DNA of 64,000 nt, taken from contig JAFQUB010000027.1 of the NCBI GenBank assembly GCA_017408735.1, positions 1 through 64,000 on the forward strand. The letters are read 5' to 3'. Position 1 is the first letter of the stretch, and the number at the start of each line of letters is the position of its first letter. This DNA comes from Lachnospiraceae bacterium. GTDB lineage: Bacteria > Bacillota > Clostridia > Lachnospirales > Lachnospiraceae. The notes under the pieces are model-generated. The model was not told the DNA's origin. It was given only the letters and a program-made list of their open reading frames with translations, and searched no databases. A program made the translations under genes and the position numbers. This document shows, piece by piece, positions 54,447 to 63,192 of the stretch.

Positions 54447-55723
54447 AGTGAGTTTCCTTTCTGTTTTGCATTTATTACCAGTTGCACCAGCATACACAAA
54501 TAGGCAAAAATTGCCACAGAAAAGGTACGGAAGGTGAAGTTATGGTGAATGTAGGAATGATTGGAGGCAAATACATACCACATAATAGGCAATAGGGCAG
54601 TTGCTCCATAAGGCAGAATGCAATTTATAATGCTAATAACAGTTACTTTCCGATAAAGGTTGTAGCAAATAAGTGCAAAGACAACCAGAAACAAAAGTAG
54701 AAGCATCTTTTTGGTTGCAAAGATGCCAAGATTTAATTTTAAAGTATCGGAAATGGTAATTGTGGTATCGAAAGCAGCGGTGGAAGTACGTTCCGCACAT
54801 TTATCCAATGCTGATTTAAATACGTTATCACCGGTAATTACAGTACCTATAAGCCATTTTAATAACCACATCATGCTGTATCCAAAACCAAAGGAAAAAC
54901 ATGTTTCTATAAACGTACAGATAGATTTCCGAAGGTTTAATTTGTCACAAAGGAGAAAGACAACACACAAAGGAAGTCCCAAAGCAAACAAAGGATATGT
55001 AAAAAAGTCAAAGTAATTCACTAAAATTCCAATCAAAAGGAAGAATTCCGGCAGTAAATGTTTTTCCCGTAAGCAATCGCCAAACAACAAGAGTCCCAGT
55101 GATGCCAGTAGGGAAATATAATAAACTGCAGAGTACTGTAGTGATAATCCCACAGAAACAGGAACCAGAGAAAGGATGCATAACGCAAAGGGCAGGACAT
55201 ATTCCTTTTTCTTTTTGTAGGTCAAAGCACAGATTACCAATGCGAATAAAATCAACTGTAATCCGGAATTTAGCAGACGAATTTCCGGATAATTAAAGAA
55301 TAAAAGCAAAGGTTTTAAAACAATCAGATAACCATGCCAGTAACGGGAATAGGGATTCTTTTGAAAGTCTGTATTTCCGGAAAACAGAGAAATCAAAGAT
55401 TCCATAGGAGTCTGGTTTTCATAAAGATATTTATATACCTTAGATGCCTTAATAAACACATTTTCATTTCCGTTATAGACGGCATTGTTAAGCATTAAAC
55501 CATCAGTATAATTGTCTAACATACTGTGTTCTACTCCTGTGACAGCCTGAGGATAATGGGACTCTGTGATAAAAGTTTCCAGAGATTCTGTTATATGGGT
55601 AACTATTTTAGGTGAATTACCTGGAATTAGAAAAATAAGTACCAGCAAGCCATAACCGATAAAAGCACTAAGCAGTAAAATCAAGGTAAAGTGCAAAGCT
55701 TTTTGGCGAAATGTAGTTAACAT
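54443..55723 (-). CDS. Multi-pass membrane protein, paralogue of the 39 kb gene
   Basis: 426 residues, about ten helices. Shares LDNYTDGLML, ESLISLFSGN, YSRYWHGYLIVLKPLLLFFNY, SVGLSLQYSAVYY and a late NHSYIHHNFTFRTF with the protein at 38997-40253. AGGAGG lies about 9 bases before the ATG. First gene of the minus-strand pair, with its own promoter and a palindromic site near the predicted transcription start. Function unknown; the conserved Trp-His-Gly loop may be catalytic. Confidence 0.78.
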   Translation of the reverse strand: MLTTFRQKALHFTLILLLSAFIGYGLLVLIFLIPGNSPKIVTHITESLETFITESHYPQAVTGVEHSMLDNYTDGLMLNNAVYNGNENVFIKASKVYKYLYENQTPMESLISLFSGNTDFQKNPYSRYWHGYLIVLKPLLLFFNYPEIRLLNSGLQLILFALVICALTYKKKKEYVLPFALCILSLVPVSVGLSLQYSAVYYISLLASLGLLLFGDCLREKHLLPEFFLLIGILVNYFDFFTYPLFALGLPLCVVFLLCDKLNLRKSICTFIETCFSFGFGYSMMWLLKWLIGTVITGDNVFKSALDKCAERTSTAAFDTTITISDTLKLNLGIFATKKMLLLLFLVVFALICYNLYRKVTVISIINCILPYGATALLPIMWYVFASNHSYIHHNFTFRTFSVAIFAYLCMLVQLVINAKQKGNSL

Positions 55724-55760
55724 GTAAAGTTCCTCCTAGTGTGTCGAATATTTACCAAAG

Positions 55761-55792
55761 ACAATGAGAGAAATATGTCATTGTCACAATGA
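55761..55792. promoter_or_regulatory. Repeated ACAATGA heptamers, candidate operator
   Basis: ACAATGA at 55761-55767, its inverse TCATTGT at 55778-55784 and ACAATGA again at 55786-55792. The last two form the 15-bp palindrome TCATTGTCACAATGA, covering the predicted start of the minus-strand transcript (near 55790). Confidence 0.55.
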
Positions 55793-55796
55793 AATA

Positions 55797-55825
55797 AGTA
55801 TAGCAGACAGATGGGAATTTTACAA
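55797..55825 (-). promoter_or_regulatory. Sigma-A promoter for the minus-strand membrane protein pair
   Basis: Minus strand: TTGTAA (55820-55825), 17-bp spacer, TATACT (55797-55802). Confidence 0.65.
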
Positions 55826-55846
55826 TTAGCAGGTTGAACTCGGACA

Positions 55847-55875
55847 TTGCAAAGTGTTGGTTAATGTGTTATATT
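55847..55875 (+). promoter_or_regulatory. Sigma-A promoter for the 56-61.6 kb genes
   Basis: TTGCAA (55847-55852), 17-bp spacer, TATATT (55870-55875). Divergent from the minus-strand promoter at 55797-55825. Confidence 0.65.
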
Positions 55876-55952
55876 ACTAGAAGATTGTCAAAATTCTAAA
55901 ATGTGAAATGAGGTTCGTAAGCAATGTGTGTGAGCCTGTGAAAGGAATTTCT

Positions 55953-56771
55953 ATGGAAGAACAATATTCTGTCCTTATGTCTGTTTATAATAAAGAAAAA
56001 GCCCAATATTTGAAACAAAGCATGGAAAGTATCTGGAGTCAGTCTTACCCTACAGACGATTTTGTGCTGGTGTGTGATGGAAAACTAACAAAAGAGCTTA
56101 ATCAGGTAATCACGCAGCAAAAGCAAATCTATGGGGACAGGCTGAATGTTGTTGCGCTGGAAGAAAGTGTGGGACTTGGCAAGGCATTAAATCAGGGAAT
56201 GAAATATTGTAAGCATAATATCATTGCCCGGATGGATAGCGATGATGTCAGCAAGCCGGAGCGTATGGAAAAACAATTAAGAGCCATGAAAGAACATAAA
56301 GCAGCAGTTGTGGGTAGTGCTGTGGAAGAATTTGCAGAAACCACAGAACATGTAATGGCAGTGAGGAAAATGCCGGAAAGCAGTGGCGAAATAAGAAAAT
56401 TTGCAGCCAGAAGAAATCCCTTTAACCATCCAAGTGTGATGTATCAAAAAAGTATCGTAGAGACTGTGGGAGGCTATCAGGATTGCCCGTTTTTTGAAGA
56501 TTATTATTTATGGGCAAGAATGTTAAAGGCAGATTATGAGGGCTATAATCTGTCGGAAAGTCTTTTATATATGCGTGCAGGGGAAGATATGTACCAGCGC
56601 AGAGGCGGATATACCTATGCAAAGCTTGCCGTAACTTTCCGCTGGAAGCTTCATAAAATGGGAATATCCGGTTTGGCGGACTTTATAATATCTGCGGGTG
56701 GTCAAGTGCTGGTATGTCTGATTCCAAACCAATTGCGTACGGGATTTTATAAGAAATTTTTAAGAAAATAG
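55953..56771 (+). CDS. Family 2 glycosyltransferase, AmsE-like
   Basis: 272 residues. VLMSVYNKEKAQYL, VCDGKLTKEL, GLGKALNQGM, RMDSDD and HPSVMYQKS are typical of the AmsE/WcaA-like group of soluble exopolysaccharide glycosyltransferases, including the conserved late Glu-Asp (FFEDYYLW). The ATG at 55953 follows AAAGGAA; an ATG at 55908 has no site. First gene of the second plus-strand block. Confidence 0.87.
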   Translation: MEEQYSVLMSVYNKEKAQYLKQSMESIWSQSYPTDDFVLVCDGKLTKELNQVITQQKQIYGDRLNVVALEESVGLGKALNQGMKYCKHNIIARMDSDDVSKPERMEKQLRAMKEHKAAVVGSAVEEFAETTEHVMAVRKMPESSGEIRKFAARRNPFNHPSVMYQKSIVETVGGYQDCPFFEDYYLWARMLKADYEGYNLSESLLYMRAGEDMYQRRGGYTYAKLAVTFRWKLHKMGISGLADFIISAGGQVLVCLIPNQLRTGFYKKFLRK

Positions 56772-56795
56772 CAGAGATACAGAGGAGTTGTCAAA

Positions 56796-57236
56796 ATGAA
56801 AAAAATACAAGAGTTATTTGTAAAGTACAAAGAAATTATCATGTACCTGATTTTTGGTGTGGGTACTACAGTTGTCAACTGGGGTATTTATACAGTGATT
56901 GTTATGTTGGGAAAAGAGGTAAATTTAACCATTGCCAATATCATTGCCTGGGTGGGAGCTGTTGCTTTTGCTTATATCACTAATAAATTATGGGTATTTG
57001 AAAGCAAGAGTTGGAGTCTGGAAGTAGTTTGGAAAGAACTGGGAATGTTTCTTGGGGCAAGAATCTTTTCAGGAATTTTTGAAATCGGTCTGTTTCCGGT
57101 ACTGGTGTGGCTTGGCATGAATCAGGCGATTTTTGGCGTGGAAGGAATGCTTGCAAAAGTTATAATTAGTGTGCTGGTAGTTGTTTTGAACTATATTTTC
57201 AGTAAATTATTAGTTTTCAAGAAAAAGGAAGCATAG
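56796..57236 (+). CDS. GtrA-like membrane protein
   Basis: 146 residues with four helices: IMYLIFGVGTTVVNWGIY, NIIAWVGAVAFAYITNKLWVF (the family motif with Asn-Lys-Trp-Val-Phe), then two more, ending in NYIFSKLLVFKKKEA. GtrA proteins help move polyprenyl-phosphate-linked sugars across the membrane and pair with GtrB-type enzymes, of which several lie upstream. GAGGAG precedes the ATG. Confidence 0.89.
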   Translation: MKKIQELFVKYKEIIMYLIFGVGTTVVNWGIYTVIVMLGKEVNLTIANIIAWVGAVAFAYITNKLWVFESKSWSLEVVWKELGMFLGARIFSGIFEIGLFPVLVWLGMNQAIFGVEGMLAKVIISVLVVVLNYIFSKLLVFKKKEA

Positions 57237-57256
57237 AAATAAAAGTGGAGGAACCA

Positions 57257-58027
57257 ATGAAAGTTGTAATTTTAGCGGGAGGTTTTGGAACCCGTATCAG
57301 TGAAGAAAGTCATTTGAAACCGAAACCAATGATTGAAATTGGGGAACAGCCGATTTTATGGCATATTATGAAGCATTATTCGGCGTATGGATATAATGAA
57401 TTTATTATCTGCGGCGGTTACAAACAGCACATAATTAAACAGTATTTTGCAGATTATTATTTATATAAAAGTGACGTGACCTTTGATTTTTCCAATGGAA
57501 ACAGCATGCAGATACATGATAACGATGCAGAACCGTGGAAAGTAACCATTGTGGACACCGGCTATGCCACGATGACAGGCGGACGTATTAAGCGGATTCA
57601 GAAATACGTGGGAAATGAGCCTTTTATGATGACGTATGGCGATGGATTGAGTGATGTTCCAGTGAATAAATTGGTCGATTTCCATAAAAAGAGTGGAAAA
57701 ACAGCTACCATTACAGCAGTGCAACCGGGCGGTCGTTTTGGTGCGTTGGATATTGATGGTGCAGATGAAATTCATGGATTTGCAGAAAAGAAAAAAGAAG
57801 ATGGTGGCTGGATTAATGCTGGCTTTATGGTGTTAAATCCGGAAATCTTTGATTATATTAAGGATGACACTACTGTGTTTGAAAAAGAACCGTTAGAGCG
57901 TTGTGCGGCAGAGGGACAGCTTATGGCATATCGTCATGAAGGGTTCTGGCAGTGTATGGACAGTATGCGTGACAAAAAGTTATTGGAAGATTTGTGGAAC
58001 AGCGGTCAGGCACCATGGAAACATTAA
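57257..58027 (+). CDS. rfbF: Glucose-1-phosphate cytidylyltransferase
   Basis: 256 residues. LAGGFGTRISEESHLKPKPM (6-25) is the RfbF form of the nucleotidyltransferase loop; MTYGDGLSDV, GGRFGAL and GGWINAGFMV complete the set. It makes CDP-glucose from CTP and glucose 1-phosphate. The ATG at 57257 is preceded by GGAGG; an in-frame GTG at 57245 overlaps that site. Followed closely by CDP-glucose 4,6-dehydratase. Confidence 0.93.
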   Translation: MKVVILAGGFGTRISEESHLKPKPMIEIGEQPILWHIMKHYSAYGYNEFIICGGYKQHIIKQYFADYYLYKSDVTFDFSNGNSMQIHDNDAEPWKVTIVDTGYATMTGGRIKRIQKYVGNEPFMMTYGDGLSDVPVNKLVDFHKKSGKTATITAVQPGGRFGALDIDGADEIHGFAEKKKEDGGWINAGFMVLNPEIFDYIKDDTTVFEKEPLERCAAEGQLMAYRHEGFWQCMDSMRDKKLLEDLWNSGQAPWKH

Positions 58028-58046
58028 ACGGAAAAAGGTGAAGAAA

Positions 58047-59123
58047 ATGCAGGAATTTTATCAGGGAAAAAAGGTTTTGGTGACAGGACATACCGGATTT
58101 AAAGGAACCTGGCTGTGCAAGATGCTGTTGCAGTTGGGAGCCAAGGTTTATGGCTATTCTTTAAAACCACCTACAAATCCAAGCTTGTATGAGATTTGCG
58201 GCATAGAGAAACAGATGGTTTCTGAAATAGGAGATATTAGAGATTTGGAACATTTAAAGGCTTTTTTTGATAAGGTACAGCCGGAAATTGTATTGCATCT
58301 GGCGGCACAACCCATTGTGAGAGAAAGCTATAAAAATCCTGTGTATACCTACGAAACCAATGTAATGGGAACGGTAAATATTTTGGAATGTGTCAGAACC
58401 ACACCAAGTGTAAAGAGTTTTCTCAATGTTACAACAGATAAGGTATATGAAAATAAGGAGTGGCAGTGGGGCTATCGGGAAAACGAACCGTTGGATGGAT
58501 TTGATCCTTATTCCAACTCAAAAAGTTGTTCCGAACTGGTTACTCACAGTTACAAAAATAGTTTTTTTGGGGATAAATCTGTTGCAATCTCCACAGCCAG
58601 AGCAGGTAATGTTATTGGCGGTGGTGATTTTGCAGTAGATAGAATTATTCCGGATTGTATTCGTGCAGCCCGGGCAAAAGAACCTATTATAGTGCGTAAT
58701 CCCCATTCTACCAGACCATATCAGCATGTGTTAGAGCCGTTGTATGTATACTTATATATTGCCATGATGCAGGAAAAAGACGATAAGTATGCGGATTATT
58801 ACAATGTGGGACCGGATGAATGTGATTGCGTAACTACAGGGGAACTGGTAGATATCTTTTGTGAAAAATGGCAGGAAGGAATTACCTGGAAAAATTTAGC
58901 GGAGGAAAATGCAGTTCATGAGGCAAATTTCTTGAAATTAGATTGCAGTAAATTAAAATCGGTATTTGGATGGAAGCCGGCATTTCATGTGGAAGAAGCA
59001 ATTCAACTAACAGTTGAATTTAGTAAAAAGTATCTGACCGGGCAGGATATCGCTCAGTGTATGGAGCAGCAAATACAGATGATTTTTCAGAAAAATATTA
59101 CAAATATTACAAACATGAAATAG
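58047..59123 (+). CDS. rfbG: CDP-glucose 4,6-dehydratase
   Basis: 358 residues, extended SDR. NAD loop GHTGFKG (14-20), catalytic Tyr155-x3-Lys159 in YSNSK, RAGNVIGGGDFAVDRIIPD and the substrate loop NPHSTRPYQHVLEPL are diagnostic. Converts CDP-glucose to CDP-4-keto-6-deoxyglucose. The ATG at 58047 follows AAGGTGA; the frame reads upstream into rfbF only by chance. The 3-dehydrase RfbH is not in the window, so the end product may be a 6-deoxy rather than a 3,6-dideoxy sugar, or RfbH lies elsewhere. Confidence 0.93.
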   Translation: MQEFYQGKKVLVTGHTGFKGTWLCKMLLQLGAKVYGYSLKPPTNPSLYEICGIEKQMVSEIGDIRDLEHLKAFFDKVQPEIVLHLAAQPIVRESYKNPVYTYETNVMGTVNILECVRTTPSVKSFLNVTTDKVYENKEWQWGYRENEPLDGFDPYSNSKSCSELVTHSYKNSFFGDKSVAISTARAGNVIGGGDFAVDRIIPDCIRAARAKEPIIVRNPHSTRPYQHVLEPLYVYLYIAMMQEKDDKYADYYNVGPDECDCVTTGELVDIFCEKWQEGITWKNLAEENAVHEANFLKLDCSKLKSVFGWKPAFHVEEAIQLTVEFSKKYLTGQDIAQCMEQQIQMIFQKNITNITNMK

Positions 59124-59126
59124 TTG

Positions 59127-59155
59127 TTGCGTTAAAATTGGCAATATTATATAAT
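59127..59155 (+). promoter_or_regulatory. Internal sigma-A promoter
   Basis: TTGCGT (59127-59132), 17-bp spacer, perfect TATAAT (59150-59155), directly after the rfbG stop. It argues against a coding start at 59154 and leaves a leader of about 80 nt before the ATG at 59241. Confidence 0.62.
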
Positions 59156-59240
59156 GGAAAATGAGCGTGTGTTCGGCATATTGTGTGGTTACAATAATGC
59201 GTTGGTAAGCAAGAGGAGTCCAATTAGCAGGAGGAAAAAG

Positions 59241-60161
59241 ATGAGAGAAACAGTATTGGTAATTATGGCAGCGGGAATCGGAAGCAGATTTGGCGGAGGA
59301 ATCAAGCAGTTGGAGCCAGTAGGACCAAATGGTGAAATTATTATGGATTATTCTATTCATGATGCGTTAGAAGCAGGTTTTAATAAAGTGATTTTTATCA
59401 TTCGCAAAGATTTAGAAAAAGATTTCCGAGAAGTAATCGGAAACCGTATGGAAAAAATAGCAAAATGTGAATATGCATTTCAGGAAATTGATGATCTTCC
59501 GGAAGGCTTCGAAGTTCCGGAAGGAAGAACAAAGCCATGGGGAACCGGTCAGGCAGTACTGAGTTGTAAAGATATTTTGAAAGATCCGTTTGTAGTAATC
59601 AATGCAGACGATTATTATGGAAAAGAAGCATTTGTAAAGGTACATGATTATCTTGTGAATATAGATGAAAATCAGGAAAAACTTCCTATGTGTATGGCAG
59701 GATTCATTCTTGGAAATACTTTAAGCGATAACGGAGCAGTTACCAGAGGGGTAGCTAAAATCGACAAAAATCATATTCTTCTTGATGTAGATGAAACTAG
59801 TGGAATTGAGCGTAAAGGTGATAAAGTAATTGCAGTCGACGATGACGGAAACGAAAAAGTAATCGATCCGGAAAGTTATGCATCTATGAATATGTGGGGA
59901 CTTACACCGAAGTTTTTAGAGATCCTGGATAAGGGTTTTGTAAGATTTCTAAGCCATCTTGGGGATAAAGCCTTAAAGAAAGAATTCTTACTTCCAATTA
60001 TTATTGATCAGTTGATTAAAGAAGGAAAAGCAGAAGTAAAAGTATTAGAGACTAGAGATAAGTGGTTTGGTGTTACATATAAAGAAGACAAGGAATCTGT
60101 TGTAAATTCCTTTAAAAAGTTAATAGAGGATGGAGTATATGGTGAAAAGCTTTATGAATAA
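59241..60161 (+). CDS. NTP-transferase-fold nucleotidyltransferase
   Basis: 306 residues. MAAGIGSRFGGGIKQLEPVG near the start is the sugar-phosphate nucleotidyltransferase loop, in the form seen in a family with PVGPNGE; WGTGQAVLSC and VVINADDYYG (metal-binding Asp) follow. It activates a sugar or alcohol phosphate, but neither base nor sugar can be read. GGAGG precedes the ATG. Has its own promoter, so may be expressed apart from rfbFG. Overlaps the next gene by 8 bases. Confidence 0.85.
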   Translation: MRETVLVIMAAGIGSRFGGGIKQLEPVGPNGEIIMDYSIHDALEAGFNKVIFIIRKDLEKDFREVIGNRMEKIAKCEYAFQEIDDLPEGFEVPEGRTKPWGTGQAVLSCKDILKDPFVVINADDYYGKEAFVKVHDYLVNIDENQEKLPMCMAGFILGNTLSDNGAVTRGVAKIDKNHILLDVDETSGIERKGDKVIAVDDDGNEKVIDPESYASMNMWGLTPKFLEILDKGFVRFLSHLGDKALKKEFLLPIIIDQLIKEGKAEVKVLETRDKWFGVTYKEDKESVVNSFKKLIEDGVYGEKLYE

Positions 60162-61605
60162 AAAGTCCATCGCTGTTTTTTCAAAGCTGGTTATTATAAT
60201 CAGCTTTGAATTTATTTGTATGGCAATTATGGCTTTTGGCATACAGGACAAAACAAAATATGCAGCCTTTGGCATTGTATTTGCTATTTTATTGGTAGGA
60301 TTTGCTTTATTTTTACCGAAAAATATTTTAAAAATAAAAGAAATAATTGTATTCTTGAGCCTAACAGGGCTTTGTCTGTTCATAAAGGCTGTTTCAGCCA
60401 ATATCTTTCAGCCTACGCCGGTGGCAGATTATAAGACTTTTTACGAAACAGCTCTATATCTTACAGAGAATTATCATTATACGGTAAACCCACTGTATAT
60501 TGCATTATTTCCACATGTATTTGGCTATTCTGAAATTTTAAGCTTGTTTTTTAAAATATTTGGTACAACAACTACAGTGGCAGTAGTCTTGAATGTGGTA
60601 TTATCCGTGCTGTCCATGATGTTCCTTTATAAAATAGGAAAATCCTTTGGCGGTTTTTCCATGGCAGTGATTTGTAGTGTACTTTGGATTGTATTTCCAT
60701 CCCAGTCCTTATGGAACAGCTTTATTTTATCAGAGCCTTTATATACAACAGAATTGTTGGGGTTCTGGTGTCTGATATTAAAAATGGAAGAAGTACAGGA
60801 AAATAGAAAGAAATCAATACAGTGTGCAGTGGTAGCAGGCATGGTTTTAGTATTATTTCAAATGTCAAGAACGGTAGGGGCCATCGTGATTGTAGCCCTA
60901 TTTATTACACTGTTTATGGTGCGAATATCAGAAATAAACAAAAAGAATGCTTTGCTGATGCTGCTTATGATTGCAGTATTCGGTGTTGGAAACCAACTGG
61001 CAACCCATCATGTAGAAAGTAGAATTGGTACTTCTACCGGAGGGTTTAGCTGGTACCATGTGTGCGTAGGTTTGGAAGAATCCACAGGAGGAAAATGGAA
61101 CGAACAAGACTGGAATCAAGTGCTTGGCAATGTAAACCGTTTCCAACAAGAAGGCTACGAAAAACCAGCCGTAGAAGCACAAAAAGAAGAAAGAAAACTT
61201 GCAGAACAGAAACTAAAAAATCTGTCCAACCCAATCCGGTTAATAAAAACAAAACTAAAAACCCTCCTGGGCAACGACAGCAGCGGTATTATCATTCATC
61301 TAAAATATAGTGATGTTTCCCTAAAAGCAAAAACCTGTGAAAAAATAGAATTTTCAACCAACAGCTTTTATTACATGCTAGTAGTTTTAAGTATGCTAGG
61401 TGCCATATTGTTTTTCAAAGACCCAAAAGGCAACATAGCATTTTCTTTCCTATACATAATCGGTTTAACTATGGGACATATGCTAATTGAAGTACAAGAA
61501 AGATACCGCTATTCCATAGTAGCATTCTTTCTAATAGCCGCTTCCTATACGGTCAGTCAATTATCCAGCAGAAAGAACAAACCAACTTCCCAAGGATTCC
61601 ACTAG
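60154..61605 (+). CDS. GT39/PMT-like membrane glycosyltransferase
   Basis: 483 residues, about ten helices and a large outer loop near residues 300-390. The first outer loop reads PTPVADYKTFYETALYL, then HYTVNPLYIALFPHVFG, with the acidic residue expected of GT-C enzymes. The ATG at 60154 has GGTGA 8 bases upstream; ATGs at 60130 and 60139 have poorly spaced sites. Codon use changes within the gene: after about 61080 Leu CTA and Gln CAA become frequent, unlike the first part. The last codons lie inside a large inverted repeat. Confidence 0.78.
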   Translation: MNKKSIAVFSKLVIIISFEFICMAIMAFGIQDKTKYAAFGIVFAILLVGFALFLPKNILKIKEIIVFLSLTGLCLFIKAVSANIFQPTPVADYKTFYETALYLTENYHYTVNPLYIALFPHVFGYSEILSLFFKIFGTTTTVAVVLNVVLSVLSMMFLYKIGKSFGGFSMAVICSVLWIVFPSQSLWNSFILSEPLYTTELLGFWCLILKMEEVQENRKKSIQCAVVAGMVLVLFQMSRTVGAIVIVALFITLFMVRISEINKKNALLMLLMIAVFGVGNQLATHHVESRIGTSTGGFSWYHVCVGLEESTGGKWNEQDWNQVLGNVNRFQQEGYEKPAVEAQKEERKLAEQKLKNLSNPIRLIKTKLKTLLGNDSSGIIIHLKYSDVSLKAKTCEKIEFSTNSFYYMLVVLSMLGAILFFKDPKGNIAFSFLYIIGLTMGHMLIEVQERYRYSIVAFFLIAASYTVSQLSSRKNKPTSQGFH

Positions 61606-61760
61606 TTCCATTCCAACGCAAGTCCGTCAAAGCATAGCCCCAAAAGAATACAAAAACAATGCCCCGGAAGGCTGTTTAGTTCTGCCTTCCGGGGCATTGT
61701 TTTTGTATTCTTTTGGGGCGTCCCTTTCACGCTTACATTGGAATGGATCCTACGAATCCT
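61593..61760. repeat. 168-bp inverted repeat with perfect 36-bp core, bidirectional terminator
   Basis: The core arms 61637-61672 and 61684-61719 are perfectly complementary over 36 bp around an 11-nt loop. Outer matches continue with CCATTCCAA/TTGGAATGG (61608-61616/61738-61746) and AGGATTC/GAATCCT (61593-61599/61754-61760). The GC-rich heart GCCCCGGAAGGC followed by ATTGTTTTTG makes a strong terminator for both convergent genes. It covers the last codons of both genes. A small palindromic mobile remnant is an alternative reading. Confidence 0.85.
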
Positions 61761-63114
61761 CTTTCTTTGAGGCGGTAGTCTGCCAGGATTCCACACCCTC
61801 TGTATTTTCCTTTTGGAATAATATTTTTACGGTAAGTAATATTAATTTAATATCCAAAAAGAAACTATAGTTTTGAATATAATATAAATCTAATTTTAAT
61901 TTGTCATACGGTGTAGTGTTGTATTTACCATACACCTGTGCATATCCTGTTAAACCTGCTTTTACTTTCAGACGGAATGGAAATTCCTCAATTTCTTTTG
62001 CATACTGGTCTGCAATTTCTTTTCGTTCCGGTCTTGGACCAACCACAGACATTTCACCTTTCAGAATATTCAAAATCTGAGGCAGCTCGTCCAAATGGAG
62101 TTTACGAAGAATGTTTCCGATAGGAGTAACACGGCTGTCATTTTTCATGGCCAGCCTTGCACCATCTTTTTCGGAATCTACCCGCATGCTTCGGAACTTA
62201 TAAATCATAAAAGTTTTTCCATCCAGAGTCAGACGCTCCTGCTTGTAAAAAACAGGTCCGCCGTCGTACAGCTTAATGCATAAAGAAAAGATGAGCATAA
62301 GCGGTGAAGTGACAATCAGAAGAATAAGCGAAATAACAACGTCTAAAGCACGTTTTAACATTTTTTCTTCCGGAGCCAGACCAAAATTACGAGATAACTG
62401 TAATGGTGTATCAAACAAATGGATACTGTCAGAACCCATAATAATAATATCTGAAAGCTTTGGCATGATATAACAGCGAATGGATTTTCCAAAGCAGTAT
62501 TTTACAATATCGTTTCGCATATGTGAGTCGATATCACATACCAAAACAGCTTTGTGTTGATTAATTAATTCTTTGATTCGTTCTTCACCTTCATTTACGT
62601 GGACAGAACTATGAATAGCGTATTTGTCACTTCTGGAGTTGAGCTTGTGAATCAAGTGTTTCGGACTACGATCCCCATATATTAACAGTAACTGTCTTGC
62701 CGGGTAAAGCTTTTTGTAAATCCAGTGTGAAAAGAAAGTCCATATGATAATGGCCAGTCCATCCATAATAGTCATTTTTACAATTGGCATATACGGCATG
62801 ATACGGTAACCTAACAGACACAATTGCAGCCAGGTGACAAAGTTTACGCAGATAACGGACAGAAACTGGGAATACAGCACATCCATAATTCGAAGATACC
62901 CAACTTTATAAGCACTGTAAACATTGGAAAAGAACAAAAGCAACAGCGCATACAATGCGATCAGCACAAGATGTCCATTGTAGAAAAAGTTCTTGGGTAG
63001 CGTACCGTCATAAGCGGTAAACCACGTATAAGCATAAATCAAGGTCTGAATGACAATGATAATAAAGGCAAGCATAAAAGATAGCAGCCTTTTGTAACGT
63101 TCTTTTTTTCTCAT
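61750..63114 (-). CDS. Polyprenyl-phosphate sugar phosphotransferase (initiating enzyme)
   Basis: 454 residues. Four to five N-terminal helices (1-130), a soluble Rossmann-like region (about 135-250), and a C-terminal bacterial sugar transferase domain starting with KRALDVVISL near 255. It carries GGPVFYKQERL, KFRSM, LDELPQ, MSVVGPRPE and AGLTGYAQV. It moves a hexose- or HexNAc-1-phosphate from UDP to undecaprenyl phosphate, the first step of polymer assembly. Encoded opposite to the main operon with a near-perfect promoter, so initiation can be controlled separately. GAGAGGA precedes the ATG, at rather long spacing. Confidence 0.92.
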   Translation of the reverse strand: MRKKERYKRLLSFMLAFIIIVIQTLIYAYTWFTAYDGTLPKNFFYNGHLVLIALYALLLLFFSNVYSAYKVGYLRIMDVLYSQFLSVICVNFVTWLQLCLLGYRIMPYMPIVKMTIMDGLAIIIWTFFSHWIYKKLYPARQLLLIYGDRSPKHLIHKLNSRSDKYAIHSSVHVNEGEERIKELINQHKAVLVCDIDSHMRNDIVKYCFGKSIRCYIMPKLSDIIIMGSDSIHLFDTPLQLSRNFGLAPEEKMLKRALDVVISLILLIVTSPLMLIFSLCIKLYDGGPVFYKQERLTLDGKTFMIYKFRSMRVDSEKDGARLAMKNDSRVTPIGNILRKLHLDELPQILNILKGEMSVVGPRPERKEIADQYAKEIEEFPFRLKVKAGLTGYAQVYGKYNTTPYDKLKLDLYYIQNYSFFLDIKLILLTVKILFQKENTEGVESWQTTASKKEDS

Positions 63115-63159
63115 AATATTCTATTTCCTCTCAAAAACGATGCAAACAGCATCAGCCAC

Positions 63160-63188
63160 ATTCTAGCAGAGTTATAATGAAATGTCAA
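63160..63188 (-). promoter_or_regulatory. Near-consensus promoter for the initiating phosphotransferase
   Basis: Minus strand: perfect TTGACA (63183-63188), 17-bp spacer, TAGAAT (63160-63165). A small GATGC/GCATC hairpin (63139-63143/63149-63153) lies at the start of the predicted leader. Confidence 0.75.
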
Positions 63189-63192
63189 ATGC

